From Paracoccus aurantiacus (lineage in GTDB: Bacteria; Pseudomonadota; Alphaproteobacteria; Rhodobacterales; Rhodobacteraceae), in assembly GCF_007993065.1 (NCBI RefSeq), contig NZ_VOPL01000003.1, positions 1 through 64,000 of the forward strand: a stretch of 64,000 nucleotides of DNA, in the 5' to 3' direction. Below the pieces are notes generated by a model. It ran no database searches and was not told the origin of the DNA. It saw nothing but the letters and a program-made list of their open reading frames with translations. The position numbers were made by a program, and so were the translations under genes. Shown here piece after piece: positions 27,813 through 38,148 of this stretch. Positions within the stretch are counted from its first letter, which is position 1. Each line of letters begins with the position of its first letter.

Positions 27813-28949
27813 ATGATGCAAGAAACCGTGCTGGCCAATGCGACGCTGATCCTGCCCGATCAATTGGCGAAAGGCCATCTTGTCATCCGCGACGGGCTTA
27901 TTGCCGAGATTGGCCAAGGCACGGCGCCACGCAGCGCGACGGATTGCGACGGCGACCATATCGCCCCCGGCCTGATCGAGCTGCATACCGATAACCTTGA
28001 ACGACACATTCAGCCTCGTCCCGGCGTCGACTGGCCCCATGCCGCAGCCATCTATGCCCACGACGCCGAACTTGCAGGCTGCGGGATCACCACCGTATTC
28101 GACGCGATGCGCGTGGGCTCCATACCCTCGCGCAACGATTACGCGCCCTATGCGCGAAAGCTGGCATCCGAGCTGATCGCGCAGGTGGCCGCCAACAATC
28201 TTCGGATCAGCCATCACCTGCATCTGCGCGCCGAAATCTGTTGCGAGACACTGCTGGACGAACTTGAGACATTCGGACCGAAGGATCGCGTCGGTCTTGT
28301 CAGCCTGATGGATCACACGCCGGGACAGCGTCAGTTTCGCGATACGTCCTCGTTCCGGACCTATCTGCGCAGCAAGGTTCAGTTGAGCGACGATCAGATC
28401 GACGGCTATTTCGCCCAGCTTCGCGCGTTGTCGGAAAAGAACGGTCCCGCGCATGAGGCGGGGGCCGTCGCCTTTGCCGCGCGGATGGGCGCGGTTCTGG
28501 CCAGTCACGACGATTCGACACGCGAAGAGGTCGCGCGCTCTGCTGCGCATGGGATAGGGCTTGCCGAATTTCCGACCACGCGCGAAGCCGCCGAGGAATG
28601 TCATCGGCACGCGATACGCACCATCATGGGCGCGCCGAACCTGATCCGCGGCGGATCGCATTCCGGCAATGTCGCTGCGCGCGAACTGGCAGAGGCCGGG
28701 CTGCTGGATATCGTCAGTTCTGACTATGTGCCGTCCGCCCTGCTGTCGGCGGCAGCCCTGCTGGCCGATCTCTGGGGAGACTGGTCCCGCGCAATCGCCT
28801 GCGTCAGTGCGACGCCCGCCGCTGCTGCGGGCTTCGATGACCGGGGCCGTCTTGCGGAAGGTCTTCGCGCCGATGTGATCCGTTTCCGCATGGTCGGGAA
28901 CACGCCGGCGCTGCGTGAAACATGGGTGCGCGGTCAGCGCGTCGCCTGA
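27813..28949 (+). CDS. phnM: alpha-D-ribose 1-methylphosphonate 5-triphosphate diphosphatase
   Basis: 378 residues. Amidohydrolase-fold markers: APGLIELHTDNLERHIQPRPGVDWPHAAA, then SLMDHTPGQRQF, and IVSSDYVPSALLSAA near the end, which are PhnM-specific. The enzyme releases pyrophosphate from the triphosphate intermediate of the C-P lyase route. The core phnGHIJKL genes are not in the window, so the pathway must be completed elsewhere or be incomplete. Either of two adjacent ATGs (27813, 27816) could start it; the ribosome site is weak. Confidence 0.92.
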   Translation: MMQETVLANATLILPDQLAKGHLVIRDGLIAEIGQGTAPRSATDCDGDHIAPGLIELHTDNLERHIQPRPGVDWPHAAAIYAHDAELAGCGITTVFDAMRVGSIPSRNDYAPYARKLASELIAQVAANNLRISHHLHLRAEICCETLLDELETFGPKDRVGLVSLMDHTPGQRQFRDTSSFRTYLRSKVQLSDDQIDGYFAQLRALSEKNGPAHEAGAVAFAARMGAVLASHDDSTREEVARSAAHGIGLAEFPTTREAAEECHRHAIRTIMGAPNLIRGGSHSGNVAARELAEAGLLDIVSSDYVPSALLSAAALLADLWGDWSRAIACVSATPAAAAGFDDRGRLAEGLRADVIRFRMVGNTPALRETWVRGQRVA

Positions 28950-29109
28950 CGATCGGGCCACTTGCCGGAACAGACGCAGCTTGCTGTGGAACCGCAGCCA
29001 CAGCGGCCGAACAGCACGCGCGGCCCATCTGGACGGCACCGGCAAGTTCTGCGACCATTTTGGACATATTTTTCTTGCGATGCGGCATTCGGCCGCGAGG
29101 GATGGATTG

Positions 29110-31074
29110 ATGACCGGTTTTCTCATGCTCGCCACGCTGTTCCTGCTGGCCGGTGTCATCGCGGTGCCGCTTGCGTCGCGCTTCGGGCTTGGCTCGGTTC
29201 TGGGCTATCTGGTCGCGGGTATCGTCATTTCGCCGATGCTGGGCTGGCTGCATGTCGATGTGACCGCGATCCAGCATTTCGCCGAATTCGGCGTCGTGAT
29301 GATGCTGTTCCTTGTCGGGCTGGAACTGGAACCAAGGATGCTGTGGCAGATGCGCAGCAAGCTGCTGGGTCTTGGCGGGTTGCAGGTCGTCGTCACGACC
29401 CTGGCGGTCGCGGCAGTCGGCATCGCCTTCGGGCTTTACTGGACCATTGCACTGACGCTGGGGATGGTCTTTGCGCTGTCCTCGACCGCGATCGTGCTGC
29501 AGACGCTGGGGGAAAAGGGGCTGCTGCGGTCTGAAGGCGGACAGGCCTCTTTCTCGGTCCTGCTGTTTCAGGATATCGCCGTCATCCCGATGCTGGCCTT
29601 CATCCCGCTGCTGGCCATGCCGTCGCTGATGGATGCAGCCCCCGCCGCCGAACATGCGGCAGAGGCCGCGCATCAAAGCTTCAGCCTTGTCGAAGGCCGC
29701 CCCGGCTGGCAGGTCGCGCTGATCACGCTTGCCGCGATTGCCGCCGTCATTGCCGCCGGGATCTATCTGACGCGGCCCGTATTCCGCTATGTCGCGATGG
29801 CCGGCCTGCGAGAGATCTTTGTCGCGACCGCCCTTGCCTTCGTGGTCGGCATCGCGCTGCTGATGACAGCCGTTGGCCTGTCGCCCGCACTTGGCACCTT
29901 CATCGCCGGGGTCGTTCTGGCTGGCAGCGAATACCGGCACGAGCTGGAAAGCGACATCGACCCCTTCCGCGGATTGCTGCTCGGGCTGTTCTTCATGACC
30001 GTGGGTGCCAGCATCGACTTTGGCCTGCTTCTGGACAACGCCGTTCTGGTCATTGGTGCAACGCTTGGGCTGATGCTGCTGAAGGCGGCGGTGCTGTATG
30101 TGCTGGGCTGGGTGTTCGGCGTGACCGGCAGCGACCGCTGCCTGTTCGCCCTTGCGCTGGCGCAGGCGGGTGAATTCGGCTTCGTGCTGCTGTCCTTCAC
30201 CGTCGCCAATGACGTGATCCCGCAAAGCATCGCCGACATCGCCCTGCTGATCGTGGCGCTGTCCATGCTGCTGACGCCGGGCCTGTTCATCATCTATGAC
30301 CGGATCGTTGCGCCGAGGTTTCTGGACACGCAGCAGCGCGAGATGGACCAGATCCAGGAGCCGGGCAAGATCATCGTGCTGGGCCATGGCCGCTTCGGTG
30401 GGATCGTCGCGCGGATGATGCGCGCGCTTGGCAAGCAGATGGTCGTGGTGGACTATTCGTCCAAGCAGCTTGAAATGCTGCGCGCCTTCGGGGTGCAGGC
30501 CTATTACGGCGACGCAACCCGCCCCGACCTGCTGCACGCGACCGGGATCGGCGATGCGAAGGTGCTGGTCGTCGCTATCGACAACAAGGACCAGACGACG
30601 GAAATCGTGCAATATGTCAGGCAGAATTTCCCGCATGTTCACGTGGTCGCCCGCGCCTTCGACCGGATACATGTCTATGAACTGTTCAACGCAGGCGCCC
30701 ATGACATCATTCGCGAAACCTTCGACAGCTCGCTGCGCGCCGCGCGGTCGGTGCTGGAAGCGCTTGGCCTGACCCGCCCCGAGGCAGAGGAGATCACGGA
30801 CGGGTTTGCTGCCGCCGATCAGGTCCATATGCGCCGTCTGGCCGAGAAGTGGCGTCCGGGCATCACCGCGCATGAGGATGAGGAATTCGTCAAGAACGCG
30901 CAGGCAGCGACAGAGGAACTGGAAAACCAGGTCCGCTCGATCGGCACGAAGATCAGGGAAGCGCGCGAAGCGGCGGGCCAGACTGCGCCGATTGCGGGCC
31001 ATCCCGATACCGCCGCTGCCGAAGACAGCGCCGGGGATCGCGACCCGCCGGGCTACCCGGCCCCGGCCAGCTAG
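29110..31074 (+). CDS. Kef-type monovalent cation:proton antiporter (CPA2 family)
   Basis: 654 residues from the ATG at 29110; the upstream open frame overlaps no signal. The N-terminal about 390 residues form 12 or so helices (GSVLGYLVAGIVISPMLGWL, FGVVMMLFLVGLELEP, the ion-binding FQDIAVIPMLAF, and ALAQAGEFGFVLLSF). A TrkA-N/RCK domain follows, with NAD-binding IIVLGHGRFGGIVARMM. The tail of about 100 residues is charged and variable. Such proteins release K+ in exchange for H+, often gated by glutathione adducts. KefB and KefC cannot be told apart here. Confidence 0.92.
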   Translation: MTGFLMLATLFLLAGVIAVPLASRFGLGSVLGYLVAGIVISPMLGWLHVDVTAIQHFAEFGVVMMLFLVGLELEPRMLWQMRSKLLGLGGLQVVVTTLAVAAVGIAFGLYWTIALTLGMVFALSSTAIVLQTLGEKGLLRSEGGQASFSVLLFQDIAVIPMLAFIPLLAMPSLMDAAPAAEHAAEAAHQSFSLVEGRPGWQVALITLAAIAAVIAAGIYLTRPVFRYVAMAGLREIFVATALAFVVGIALLMTAVGLSPALGTFIAGVVLAGSEYRHELESDIDPFRGLLLGLFFMTVGASIDFGLLLDNAVLVIGATLGLMLLKAAVLYVLGWVFGVTGSDRCLFALALAQAGEFGFVLLSFTVANDVIPQSIADIALLIVALSMLLTPGLFIIYDRIVAPRFLDTQQREMDQIQEPGKIIVLGHGRFGGIVARMMRALGKQMVVVDYSSKQLEMLRAFGVQAYYGDATRPDLLHATGIGDAKVLVVAIDNKDQTTEIVQYVRQNFPHVHVVARAFDRIHVYELFNAGAHDIIRETFDSSLRAARSVLEALGLTRPEAEEITDGFAAADQVHMRRLAEKWRPGITAHEDEEFVKNAQAATEELENQVRSIGTKIREAREAAGQTAPIAGHPDTAAAEDSAGDRDPPGYPAPAS

Positions 31075-32426
31075 GCGTTCGCTGCCTGCCAGCCCTGCGC
31101 GTAAGCGCGCAGGGCAGCGGCATTGTCCGTCGGCGCGATCAGCCGCGTTTCGGGCGGGTCCGCCTGCCCCAGACACAAAAGCGCTGCGCCGACCGAGGTG
31201 CCGGTCGCGGATGCTGCGACCTCGACCCCCTCGGGGCGCAGCACGGCCAGCATGGCGCAGTAATCGGGGTTGCGGGCAAACGGCCCTTCGATGATCGTCG
31301 GGCCACGCGCGCCGATCAGGTTCAGGCAGGCATCGGTCATCAGTGCCAGATACCAGGACAGCGCCACCATGCGCTGCCCATCGCTGGCAGCTCGCGCGGT
31401 CCATCGCATCTCGCGTCCCGGAAACGGACCCGACCCCGTCTCGACCGAGGGCAGGATCATCAGCCCGGCTTGCAGGACCGCCGCGCGGTCGTCACCCGTT
31501 GGCTGCGCATCGCTGCCCGCCCGGATGATTTCGTATTCACGCCCGCCCATGAAACGCGCCGAGGGCACCGGTTCGCCAAGCGCGTTGACGTTCACCAGCA
31601 CATCGCGCGTCGGGTCCAATGCGACCTGATCGCCGCCCACCGCCATCGCCACGACCCATGTCCCGGTCGAGACCACCGTGAACGGCGCCCTCCGGCCCAG
31701 CACATAAGGATAAAGCGAGGCGTTGCTGTCATGGATGCCCACCGCCACCGGCTTATCGGGGCGCAGTCCCGTCTGCGCAGCAATCTGCGGCAACAGCGTT
31801 CCCAGAACCTCATCCGCGCGGCGCGCGGGCGCGATCTTGCCTTCCAGGCCCAATGCCTTGACCAGCCCTGAAAATTCGCCGCGCCACGGGTTCCACAGGT
31901 CGGTGTGACATCCAAGCGAGGTCACATCAGTCGCCAGTTCCCCTGTCAGGCGCAGACCCCAATATTGCGGATAGGTCACGATATGGGCGATACGATCCGC
32001 CAGATCGGGATGGGTTTCCAGCAGCCAGAACAACTGCGCGCCAAGGTTCAACCCGATGGGCAACCGTGGCGAGCCGGTCGCGGCGAAGTCCGGCCGCACC
32101 GCATCATAGCGGGCGTGCAGTGTATCGGGGCCGGGATGTTCGTAATCCAGCATCGGCACAGCAACCCGTCCCTGCGCATCCAGCAGCACCGCAGCCGCCC
32201 CGTGCGTGGTGACAGAGATCGCGTCTATGCCATGCTCGGTATGGAAGCGGGCCAGATGGTCAAGGAAGAAGTCCCAATGTCCGTCCAGATCGACATGCGG
32301 CCAAGGCGGACCGGGCAGCGGGCGATTGGCGCGGGTGACGACGGCAATTTCGGTCAGCGTATCGCCATCGACAAGCGCCAGCTTGGCATTGGTCTTCCCA
32401 ATATCAATGACCGCGATATGGGTCAT
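31071..32426 (-). CDS. rhaK: L-rhamnulose kinase-like FGGY-family sugar kinase
   Basis: 451 residues of the hexokinase/FGGY fold: N-terminal phosphate-binding [14 protein letters not shown], middle [12 protein letters not shown] and [14 protein letters not shown]-terminal [12 protein letters not shown] and GTSVGAALL. It is the last gene of the rhamnose transport operon and overlaps rhaM by 4 nt (ATGA). In Rhizobium leguminosarum RhaK activity is also needed for uptake by RhaSTPQ, so the two may work together. The stop overlaps the end of the convergent antiporter gene by 4 nt. Confidence 0.9.
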   Translation of the reverse strand: MTHIAVIDIGKTNAKLALVDGDTLTEIAVVTRANRPLPGPPWPHVDLDGHWDFFLDHLARFHTEHGIDAISVTTHGAAAVLLDAQGRVAVPMLDYEHPGPDTLHARYDAVRPDFAATGSPRLPIGLNLGAQLFWLLETHPDLADRIAHIVTYPQYWGLRLTGELATDVTSLGCHTDLWNPWRGEFSGLVKALGLEGKIAPARRADEVLGTLLPQIAAQTGLRPDKPVAVGIHDSNASLYPYVLGRRAPFTVVSTGTWVVAMAVGGDQVALDPTRDVLVNVNALGEPVPSARFMGGREYEIIRAGSDAQPTGDDRAAVLQAGLMILPSVETGSGPFPGREMRWTARAASDGQRMVALSWYLALMTDACLNLIGARGPTIIEGPFARNPDYCAMLAVLRPEGVEVAASATGTSVGAALLCLGQADPPETRLIAPTDNAAALRAYAQGWQAANA

Positions 32427-32737
32427 GGCATGTGAAACATCGGAATCAGCGGCACGGCAACGGGTTCGTTATCGGCGCGCGTCTGCATAAGGTCGGCCAT
32501 ATGCGCCCACCATTTCTGCATCACCGGATGCGATGGCAGGTCGTCCATGCCGTGATCGTCGTCGCGCCACAGCACGCCGAACAAGGCATTGGTTTCCGGG
32601 TCGAGATGGATCGAATAATCGCTGACCCCTGCCCCTTTCAGCAGCGTGACCAGTTCCGGCCAGATCTCCAGATGGCGGCGGCGGTATTCGGCCTCCATCC
32701 CTGGATTCAGCTGCATGCGGAAGGCGTATTTCTGCAT
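32423..32737 (-). CDS. rhaM: L-rhamnose mutarotase
   Basis: 104 residues, the family length. The start [13 protein letters not shown] at 32737 is preferred to the ATG one codon earlier because GGAGG then lies 5 nt away. Active-site residues are in the [16 protein letters not shown] helix and the conserved [15 protein letters not shown] near the end. It interconverts alpha and beta L-rhamnose so that the isomerase is supplied. It is also called RhaU in rhizobia. It is tightly coupled to rhaQ and rhaK. Confidence 0.95.
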   Translation of the reverse strand: MQKYAFRMQLNPGMEAEYRRRHLEIWPELVTLLKGAGVSDYSIHLDPETNALFGVLWRDDDHGMDDLPSHPVMQKWWAHMADLMQTRADNEPVAVPLIPMFHMP

Positions 32738-33744
32738 CATCTCCTCCGCGCCATGGACCACAGGCGTGGCAGCGCGATCACGCCGATCAGCAGCAAACCC
32801 ATGATGATGGACATGACGATGCCCGGCACATTCAGAAGGCCCAGCCCGAAGGTCACAAGCCCCATCACCAGCGCCGCGATGACGACGCCGGGGATGGACC
32901 CTGACCCGCCAAGGATGCTGACCCCGCCAAGGACGACGATTGTGACGACCTCCAGTTCAAACCCCGCCGCGATGCTGGGCCGCGTGGACCCAAGGCGAGA
33001 GGTCAGGCAGATGGCGGCGATCCCGCTCATCAAGCCGGTCAGCAGGAACAGGGTGAACTTGATGCGCTCGACCCGGATGCCGCTGAAACGCGCGGCGGTG
33101 GCGTTATTGCCGATGGCATAGACCATGCGCCCGAAATTGGTGCGATGCAGCAGGATGCCGAAGATGATCGCAGCGATGGTGAAGATCACCAGTTCGACCG
33201 TGATGACCCAGAAGACATAGCCCTGCCCGAACCATGCGAAGCCGGACGGATAGCCGGTAAAGGCGCTGTCGCCCAGCACGATATAGCTGATGCCGCGAAA
33301 CAGGCTCATCGTGCCGATGGTGACGACGATGGACGGCAGGCCGAAGCGCGCGACAAGCAGGCCGTTGAAGGCCCCGCACAGCAATCCGGTCGCCAGCCCC
33401 ACCAGCACCAGCACAGGCGTCCCCGCCCCCGCCTGCATTGCCAGCCCCATCGCGGTCGAGGCAAGCGCGATGATCGCCCCAACCGACAGGTCGATCTCGC
33501 CCGAGATGATCAGCAGCGCCATGGCAAAGGCGATCATGGCCTTTTCGGTGAAATTGAAGGTCGCGTCCGACAGGTTCCACGGGTCGAGGAAATAGGGCGA
33601 GGCCATGGAATTCGCGATGAAAATCGCGACGGCGACGACCAGCAGCAGGGCCTCCCAGCTTTGCAGGGCACGGGTCAGCGGGTTTTGCAGCCGGTCGGGG
33701 ATCTGGCGGCCGGTATGGGTCGGGGCTTCGGTCGCGTCGCTCAT
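32737..33744 (-). CDS. rhaQ: L-rhamnose ABC transporter permease RhaQ
   Basis: 335 residues from the ATG at 33744, overlapping the rhaP stop (ATGA). The long frame upstream is an artefact over rhaP. Eight to ten hydrophobic helices are visible, with the BPD-type sugar permease signatures [37 protein letters not shown] and [18 protein letters not shown]. It pairs with RhaP to make the channel. Confidence 0.93.
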   Translation of the reverse strand: MSDATEAPTHTGRQIPDRLQNPLTRALQSWEALLLVVAVAIFIANSMASPYFLDPWNLSDATFNFTEKAMIAFAMALLIISGEIDLSVGAIIALASTAMGLAMQAGAGTPVLVLVGLATGLLCGAFNGLLVARFGLPSIVVTIGTMSLFRGISYIVLGDSAFTGYPSGFAWFGQGYVFWVITVELVIFTIAAIIFGILLHRTNFGRMVYAIGNNATAARFSGIRVERIKFTLFLLTGLMSGIAAICLTSRLGSTRPSIAAGFELEVVTIVVLGGVSILGGSGSIPGVVIAALVMGLVTFGLGLLNVPGIVMSIIMGLLLIGVIALPRLWSMARRR

Positions 33745-34712
33745 GATCTGTGCTCCGCCTGTTTCAGGATGATGCGGCCGGGCGCGCGGTTCGACCGGGC
33801 GTTGAAGGCAATGGCGATCAGGATGGCGCTGCCGGAAATCGCCATTTGCCAGAATGGAGAGATGCCGACGACTGGCAGCGCGTTCTTGATGATGCCCAGA
33901 AACAGCGCGCCCATCACGCAACCGGCGACCGTGCCCGCGCCGCCCGCAATGGCGATGCCGCCAATGACGCAGGCGGCAACCACGTCCAGTTCGAACCCGC
34001 CCGCAATATCGACATAGGCCACGGCATAGCGCGCAACCCACAGATAGCCGGTCAGCCCGGCCAATGCGCCCGCGAATACGAAAGCCCAGAACTGCGTCCG
34101 ACCGACCGAAATCCCGGTATAGACCGCCGCATGCGGGTTGCCCCCCACGGCATAAAAGGCGCGGCCAAGCGCGGTGCGGCTTAGCAGGAATGCGAAGGCG
34201 ATGATGACGGCAATCGCAATCCACGCCATGATCGGCAGACCAAGGATCAGCGTGCGGGGCAGCGCCTTGAACGCATCGCTCATCTGATGGGCGTTGATCC
34301 ACGCGCCATCGGTCAGAAGAAAGATCGTGCCGCGAAAGATCGTCATGGTGCCAAGCGTCACGACGATGGACGGTATGCCCAGCGTCCAGACCAGCAGCCC
34401 GTTCACTGCCCCAAGCGCCGCGCCAAGCGCGATCACCGCCAGCACAATCACCGGCACCGGCACGCCCGCCCCGTCCATCAGCGCGGCGATCATCCCGCAA
34501 AGCGCAAGATTGGCGGCGACCGACAGGTCGATACACTTGGTCAGGATCACCACCATCTGCCCAAGCGCCAGCAGGATCAGAGGCGAGGTATCGGTGAAGA
34601 CATTCGCCAGATTCTGCGGGCGGATGAAGGCCGGGAAGCGGCTGGCAATGATCGCCAGCAGCACCAGTATGGCGATACCAAGGATCGTTTCACGCGATTT
34701 CAGGATGTTCAT
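33741..34712 (-). CDS. rhaP: L-rhamnose ABC transporter permease RhaP
   Basis: 323 residues. It has the same permease fold as RhaQ: LTKCIDLSVAANLALCGM, IPSIVVTLGTMTIFRGTIFLL, and FELDVVAACVIGGIAIAGGAGT. The ATG at 34712 overlaps the rhaT TGA by 4 nt and its own stop overlaps rhaQ by 4 nt. The two permeases are clearly paralogues that form a heterodimer. Confidence 0.93.
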   Translation of the reverse strand: MNILKSRETILGIAILVLLAIIASRFPAFIRPQNLANVFTDTSPLILLALGQMVVILTKCIDLSVAANLALCGMIAALMDGAGVPVPVIVLAVIALGAALGAVNGLLVWTLGIPSIVVTLGTMTIFRGTIFLLTDGAWINAHQMSDAFKALPRTLILGLPIMAWIAIAVIIAFAFLLSRTALGRAFYAVGGNPHAAVYTGISVGRTQFWAFVFAGALAGLTGYLWVARYAVAYVDIAGGFELDVVAACVIGGIAIAGGAGTVAGCVMGALFLGIIKNALPVVGISPFWQMAISGSAILIAIAFNARSNRAPGRIILKQAEHRS

Positions 34713-36223
34713 GCGGTGGCCCCCTCTATCCCGACAGCCGCGCGGACAAGGTTTTCCGGCGTCATCTGATCGCCCGCGAATTCGGCGGCGATGCGGCCCT
34801 CTCGCATGACGATCACTCGGTCGGCCATGCCCAGCACTTCCGGGATTTCGCTGCTGACCATGATGACGGCCAGCCCTTCTGCGGCGAGTTCGGACATGAA
34901 GTCATGCACAGCGGCCTTCGATCCGATGTCGATGCCCTTTGTCGGTTCGTCCAGAATGATGACACGCGGCTTTGTCGCCAGCCATTTCGCGATGACAACC
35001 TTCTGCTGGTTACCGCCCGACAGCAGCCCCACATCCTGATCGAGGCTTGCCGCCCGCAGATCCAGCCGCTGTGTATAGTCGCGGGCAAGCGCAAATTCGT
35101 TGGCGAGTTTCAGAAACCCGTTCCGGCTGGTCTGCGACAGCGACGGCAGGGTCACGTTCTCGAATATCGGAAGGCCCTTGACGACACCCTGCCGGCCCCG
35201 ATCCTCAGGCACATAGACGATCCCCGCATCGACGGCCTGCGAGGTGGACCGCAAGACCCGCACATCATCCCCGATCCTTGTCGCGCCCTTGGACGGCTGG
35301 GTGATGCCGAACAGTGCCTGCATGACCTCGCTGCGCCCAGCCCCGACAAGGCCATAAAAGCCAAGAATTTCACCCTGATGCAGGGTGAAGGTGATGTCCT
35401 CGAATTCAGTCGGGTGGCTGTAGCCTGACACGGTCAAAACGGGCGCGCCGATCTGCGCCGGGCGCTTGGGATAGATCTGATCGACGGAACGGCCAACCAT
35501 CAGGCGGACCAGATCGGCCTCGGTCGTGCCGTCCATCATGCCCTCGCCCACGAACTGGCCGTCACGGAAGACGGTCCAGCGGTCGGCGATGCGGAAGATT
35601 TCGTCAAACTTGTGGCTGATGAACAGGATCGCCTTGCCCTGTGCCTTCAGCTTTTCGACCAGCTCGTAAAGCTCGGCGATTTCCTTGTGCGACAGCGCGG
35701 CGGTCGGTTCGTCCATGATGACGACGCGGGCGTCGATGGACAGGGCGCGCGCGATGGCGACAAGGTGTTTCGAGGCGATGCCGAGATCCGCCAGCTTCAC
35801 GCCGGGATCAAGGTCCGCGTCGATGGAGTTCAATATCTCGCGCGCCCGCGCCTTCATTGCCTTGCGGTCGATCAGCCCGAATCGGCCCTTGGGCGCGTGG
35901 CCGATGAAGATGTTTTCGGCCACGGTCAATTCGTCAAACAGCACCGTTTCCTGATGGATCGCGGTCACACCCGCCTGCCCCGCCGCCTGCGCGGTCGGAA
36001 AGCGCGTCTCGGCCCCGTCGACGAAAATCTGTCCCTCATCCGGCTGATAGATGCCGGTCAGGGTCTTCACGATGGTCGATTTCCCGGCGCCGTTTTCACC
36101 GATCAGCGCGGTGACCTGACCGGGGTAAAGATCAAGCTGCACCCCATCCAGCGCGCGCACGCCCGGAAATGTCTTTACGATGCCCCGCAGGGAAAGCACC
36201 GGCTTTTTCGTATCGGCCTGCAT
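34709..36223 (-). CDS. rhaT: L-rhamnose ABC transporter ATP-binding protein (two ATPase domains)
   Basis: 504 residues from the ATG at 36223, preceded by a run of G. There are two fused ATPase domains, as in RbsA. The first has Walker A GENGAGKST and Walker B VVIMDEPTAAL. The second has a degenerate Walker A, GLVGAGRSEV, but a full signature LSGGNQQKVVIAKWL and IILDEPTKGID. It powers rhamnose uptake with RhaS, RhaP and RhaQ. The gap to rhaS is 51 bp. Confidence 0.94.
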   Translation of the reverse strand: MQADTKKPVLSLRGIVKTFPGVRALDGVQLDLYPGQVTALIGENGAGKSTIVKTLTGIYQPDEGQIFVDGAETRFPTAQAAGQAGVTAIHQETVLFDELTVAENIFIGHAPKGRFGLIDRKAMKARAREILNSIDADLDPGVKLADLGIASKHLVAIARALSIDARVVIMDEPTAALSHKEIAELYELVEKLKAQGKAILFISHKFDEIFRIADRWTVFRDGQFVGEGMMDGTTEADLVRLMVGRSVDQIYPKRPAQIGAPVLTVSGYSHPTEFEDITFTLHQGEILGFYGLVGAGRSEVMQALFGITQPSKGATRIGDDVRVLRSTSQAVDAGIVYVPEDRGRQGVVKGLPIFENVTLPSLSQTSRNGFLKLANEFALARDYTQRLDLRAASLDQDVGLLSGGNQQKVVIAKWLATKPRVIILDEPTKGIDIGSKAAVHDFMSELAAEGLAVIMVSSEIPEVLGMADRVIVMREGRIAAEFAGDQMTPENLVRAAVGIEGATA

Positions 36224-36274
36224 GGACACCCCCCTTTGAAGAAAGGGGCCCGGACGCGCCGGACCCCATAAAAC

Positions 36275-37276
36275 TCAGAACACCGAGCTGAACTCGTCGA
36301 TATTGCTCGCGTCATAGGTGAAGGGATCGGCCATCGCGGCCTCGGTATTGTCGTCCAGCGTCACCTCGCCCATGCGGCCAATTGCGATGGTGGCACCCGG
36401 TTCGGCGGTCGCATCACCCTTCGCCAGATGATAGGCGATCATGGTCGCCGAATAGCCCAGATCAATCGGGTTCCAGATCGCAAAGCTTTGTGATGCGCCC
36501 GATTTCACATGGCCCGCCATTTCCGATGGCAGCCCAAGGCCCGTGACATTCACCTGCCCCACCTTGCCCGCATCCGTCACCGCCTGCGCAGCTGCCACGA
36601 TGCCCACGCTGGTCGGCGCGATGATCGCCTTCAGGTCAGGATAGGACTGCATCAGCCCCTGCGCCTCGCGATAGGACTTGTCGGCCAGATCGTCGCCGTA
36701 AACGGTCGCCACGACGTTGATATTCGGATAATCGCCCTTGACCTTGTTCATCTCCTCGATCCAGGTGTTCTGGTTGGTCGAGGTGGTGGTCGCCGACAAC
36801 ACCGCCACATCGCCGCCTTCGGGCAGGTGATCGGCGGCCAGCTTGATGATCGTGTTGCCGATCAGGGGCGCGGATGACGGGTTCAGCTGCATCGCGCGGC
36901 CTTCCGGGGCCACGCCCGAATCCCAGCTGATGACGGTGATCCCGCGCTGCATCGCCTTTTTCAGCGTCGGCACCAGCGCGTCGGTGTCATTGGCGCTGAT
37001 GGCGATGGCATCGACCTTCTGCGCGATCAGGCTGTTGATTACCTCGATCTGGCCTTCCGCGGTGGTGTCGGTCGGGCCGGTATAGATGATCTCGACATCG
37101 CCCAGTTCCGCCGCGGCTTCCTCGGCGCCCTTGTTCGCGGCTTCAAAGAAGCCGATGCCAAGCGCCTTGGCGACAAGCGCGATCCGCATCTTCTCGCCGT
37201 CCTGCGCATGGGCTGAACCGGCAATCAGCGCAGTCGCCAATGCGGCGGTGGTCAGTGCCTTTTTCAGAATGCTCAT
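36275..37276 (-). CDS. rhaS: L-rhamnose ABC transporter periplasmic binding protein
   Basis: 333 residues with a signal peptide (SILKKALTTAALATALIAGSAHA) followed by the ribose-binding-protein fold: IALVAKALGIGFFEAANKGAEEAA, DTTAEGQIEVINSLIAQKVDAIAIS, and TGLGLPSEMAGHVKSGASQSFAIWNPIDLG, the last part being characteristic of rhamnose-binding RhaS. It captures rhamnose in the periplasm. It lies 30 bp after rhaR on the same strand, so the regulator and the transporter share a transcript. Confidence 0.94.
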   Translation of the reverse strand: MSILKKALTTAALATALIAGSAHAQDGEKMRIALVAKALGIGFFEAANKGAEEAAAELGDVEIIYTGPTDTTAEGQIEVINSLIAQKVDAIAISANDTDALVPTLKKAMQRGITVISWDSGVAPEGRAMQLNPSSAPLIGNTIIKLAADHLPEGGDVAVLSATTTSTNQNTWIEEMNKVKGDYPNINVVATVYGDDLADKSYREAQGLMQSYPDLKAIIAPTSVGIVAAAQAVTDAGKVGQVNVTGLGLPSEMAGHVKSGASQSFAIWNPIDLGYSATMIAYHLAKGDATAEPGATIAIGRMGEVTLDDNTEAAMADPFTYDASNIDEFSSVF

Positions 37277-37306
37277 CTGTTTCCTCCCCTATGAGCGTTT
37301 TGCGCG

Positions 37307-38113
37307 TCACTCCTCCGCGCGCTTCTTGCGGTCTGCCGCGGCGACCCCGGCCACGATCAGACGAATTTCGGCAGCTTCCAGCATCTGCGCCTCGCGGTCC
37401 CCGATCCCGTCATCGGTGATGACGGTGTGGATACGGCTTAACGGGCACAAAAGCAGGCTGGAGCGCTGGCGGAACTTGGAACTGTCGGCCAGCACGATCA
37501 GTTCATCCGCCTGCCCGATCAGCTTCTGCTCGGCCTGAACCAGCAGCGGATCGCCTTCCATCAGCCCCAGCGGACCAAGGGCACGGCAGCCCATGAACAT
37601 GCGCCTGGCATAGAAATGGCTGGACCCATCAGCATCGAAGGGCGACAGGATGATGTTCTGCTCGCGATAGATCGCGCCGGCGGGCAGCAGCACGGTATTC
37701 TTCGACTGCTTCAGCAGATGCTCGGCAATCGGGAAGCTGTTGGTGAAGACCTGCATCCGTTTGGTGGCCAGCGGGTGGACCATCTGGAAGGTCGTCGTGC
37801 CGCCATTGATGATGATCGCCTCGCCATCCTCGCACAGATCCACCGCCGCCTGCGCAATCGCGCGCTTTTCGGCCACGTTGACGGTCTGGTTCACCGCAAA
37901 GGGGCGCGCATTGATGCCCGCGAACAAGGGCGGGGCAATCGCCTCGGCCCCGCCGCGCACCCGGCGCAGCTTCTTCGCCAGATGCAGCGTGCCGATATCG
38001 CGGCGCACCGTCGCCTCGGACGCGCCGGTCAGGGCGCACAGATCGGCAACAGTCACGACGGGCTTTTCCTGCACGGCGGACAGAATGATGCGATGGCGCT
38101 CGGTTTCCAGCAT
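37307..38113 (-). CDS. rhaR: DeoR family regulator of rhamnose genes
   Basis: 268 residues from the ATG at 38113, which has AGGAGA upstream. The N-terminal DeoR helix-turn-helix is VVTVADLCALTGASEATVRRDI (about residues 19-40). The C-terminal sensor has the sugar-phosphate loop INGGTTTFQMV and VLADSSKFRQRSS. It heads the minus-strand transport operon and faces rhaEW across a 183-bp control region with large inverted repeats, which are its likely binding sites. DeoR-type RhaR in R. leguminosarum regulates the orthologous set. Confidence 0.92.
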   Translation of the reverse strand: MLETERHRIILSAVQEKPVVTVADLCALTGASEATVRRDIGTLHLAKKLRRVRGGAEAIAPPLFAGINARPFAVNQTVNVAEKRAIAQAAVDLCEDGEAIIINGGTTTFQMVHPLATKRMQVFTNSFPIAEHLLKQSKNTVLLPAGAIYREQNIILSPFDADGSSHFYARRMFMGCRALGPLGLMEGDPLLVQAEQKLIGQADELIVLADSSKFRQRSSLLLCPLSRIHTVITDDGIGDREAQMLEAAEIRLIVAGVAAADRKKRAEE

Positions 38114-38148
38114 GGGCTCTCCTCTGGCCGGCAGATTTTCATCTCTTT

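Noticed and set aside
27792-29159. Long minus-strand open frame continuing upstream of the DUF1045 gene
   Set aside because: It is the complement of phnM. The residues upstream of MFQYRRYAVYY have no family features, and the start at 27791 has a ribosome site.
28804-31404. 866-codon minus-strand open frame
   Set aside because: It runs antisense through the whole Kef-type antiporter gene and into rhaK. The composition (many His, Gln, Arg) is typical of a reverse-frame shadow in GC-rich DNA.
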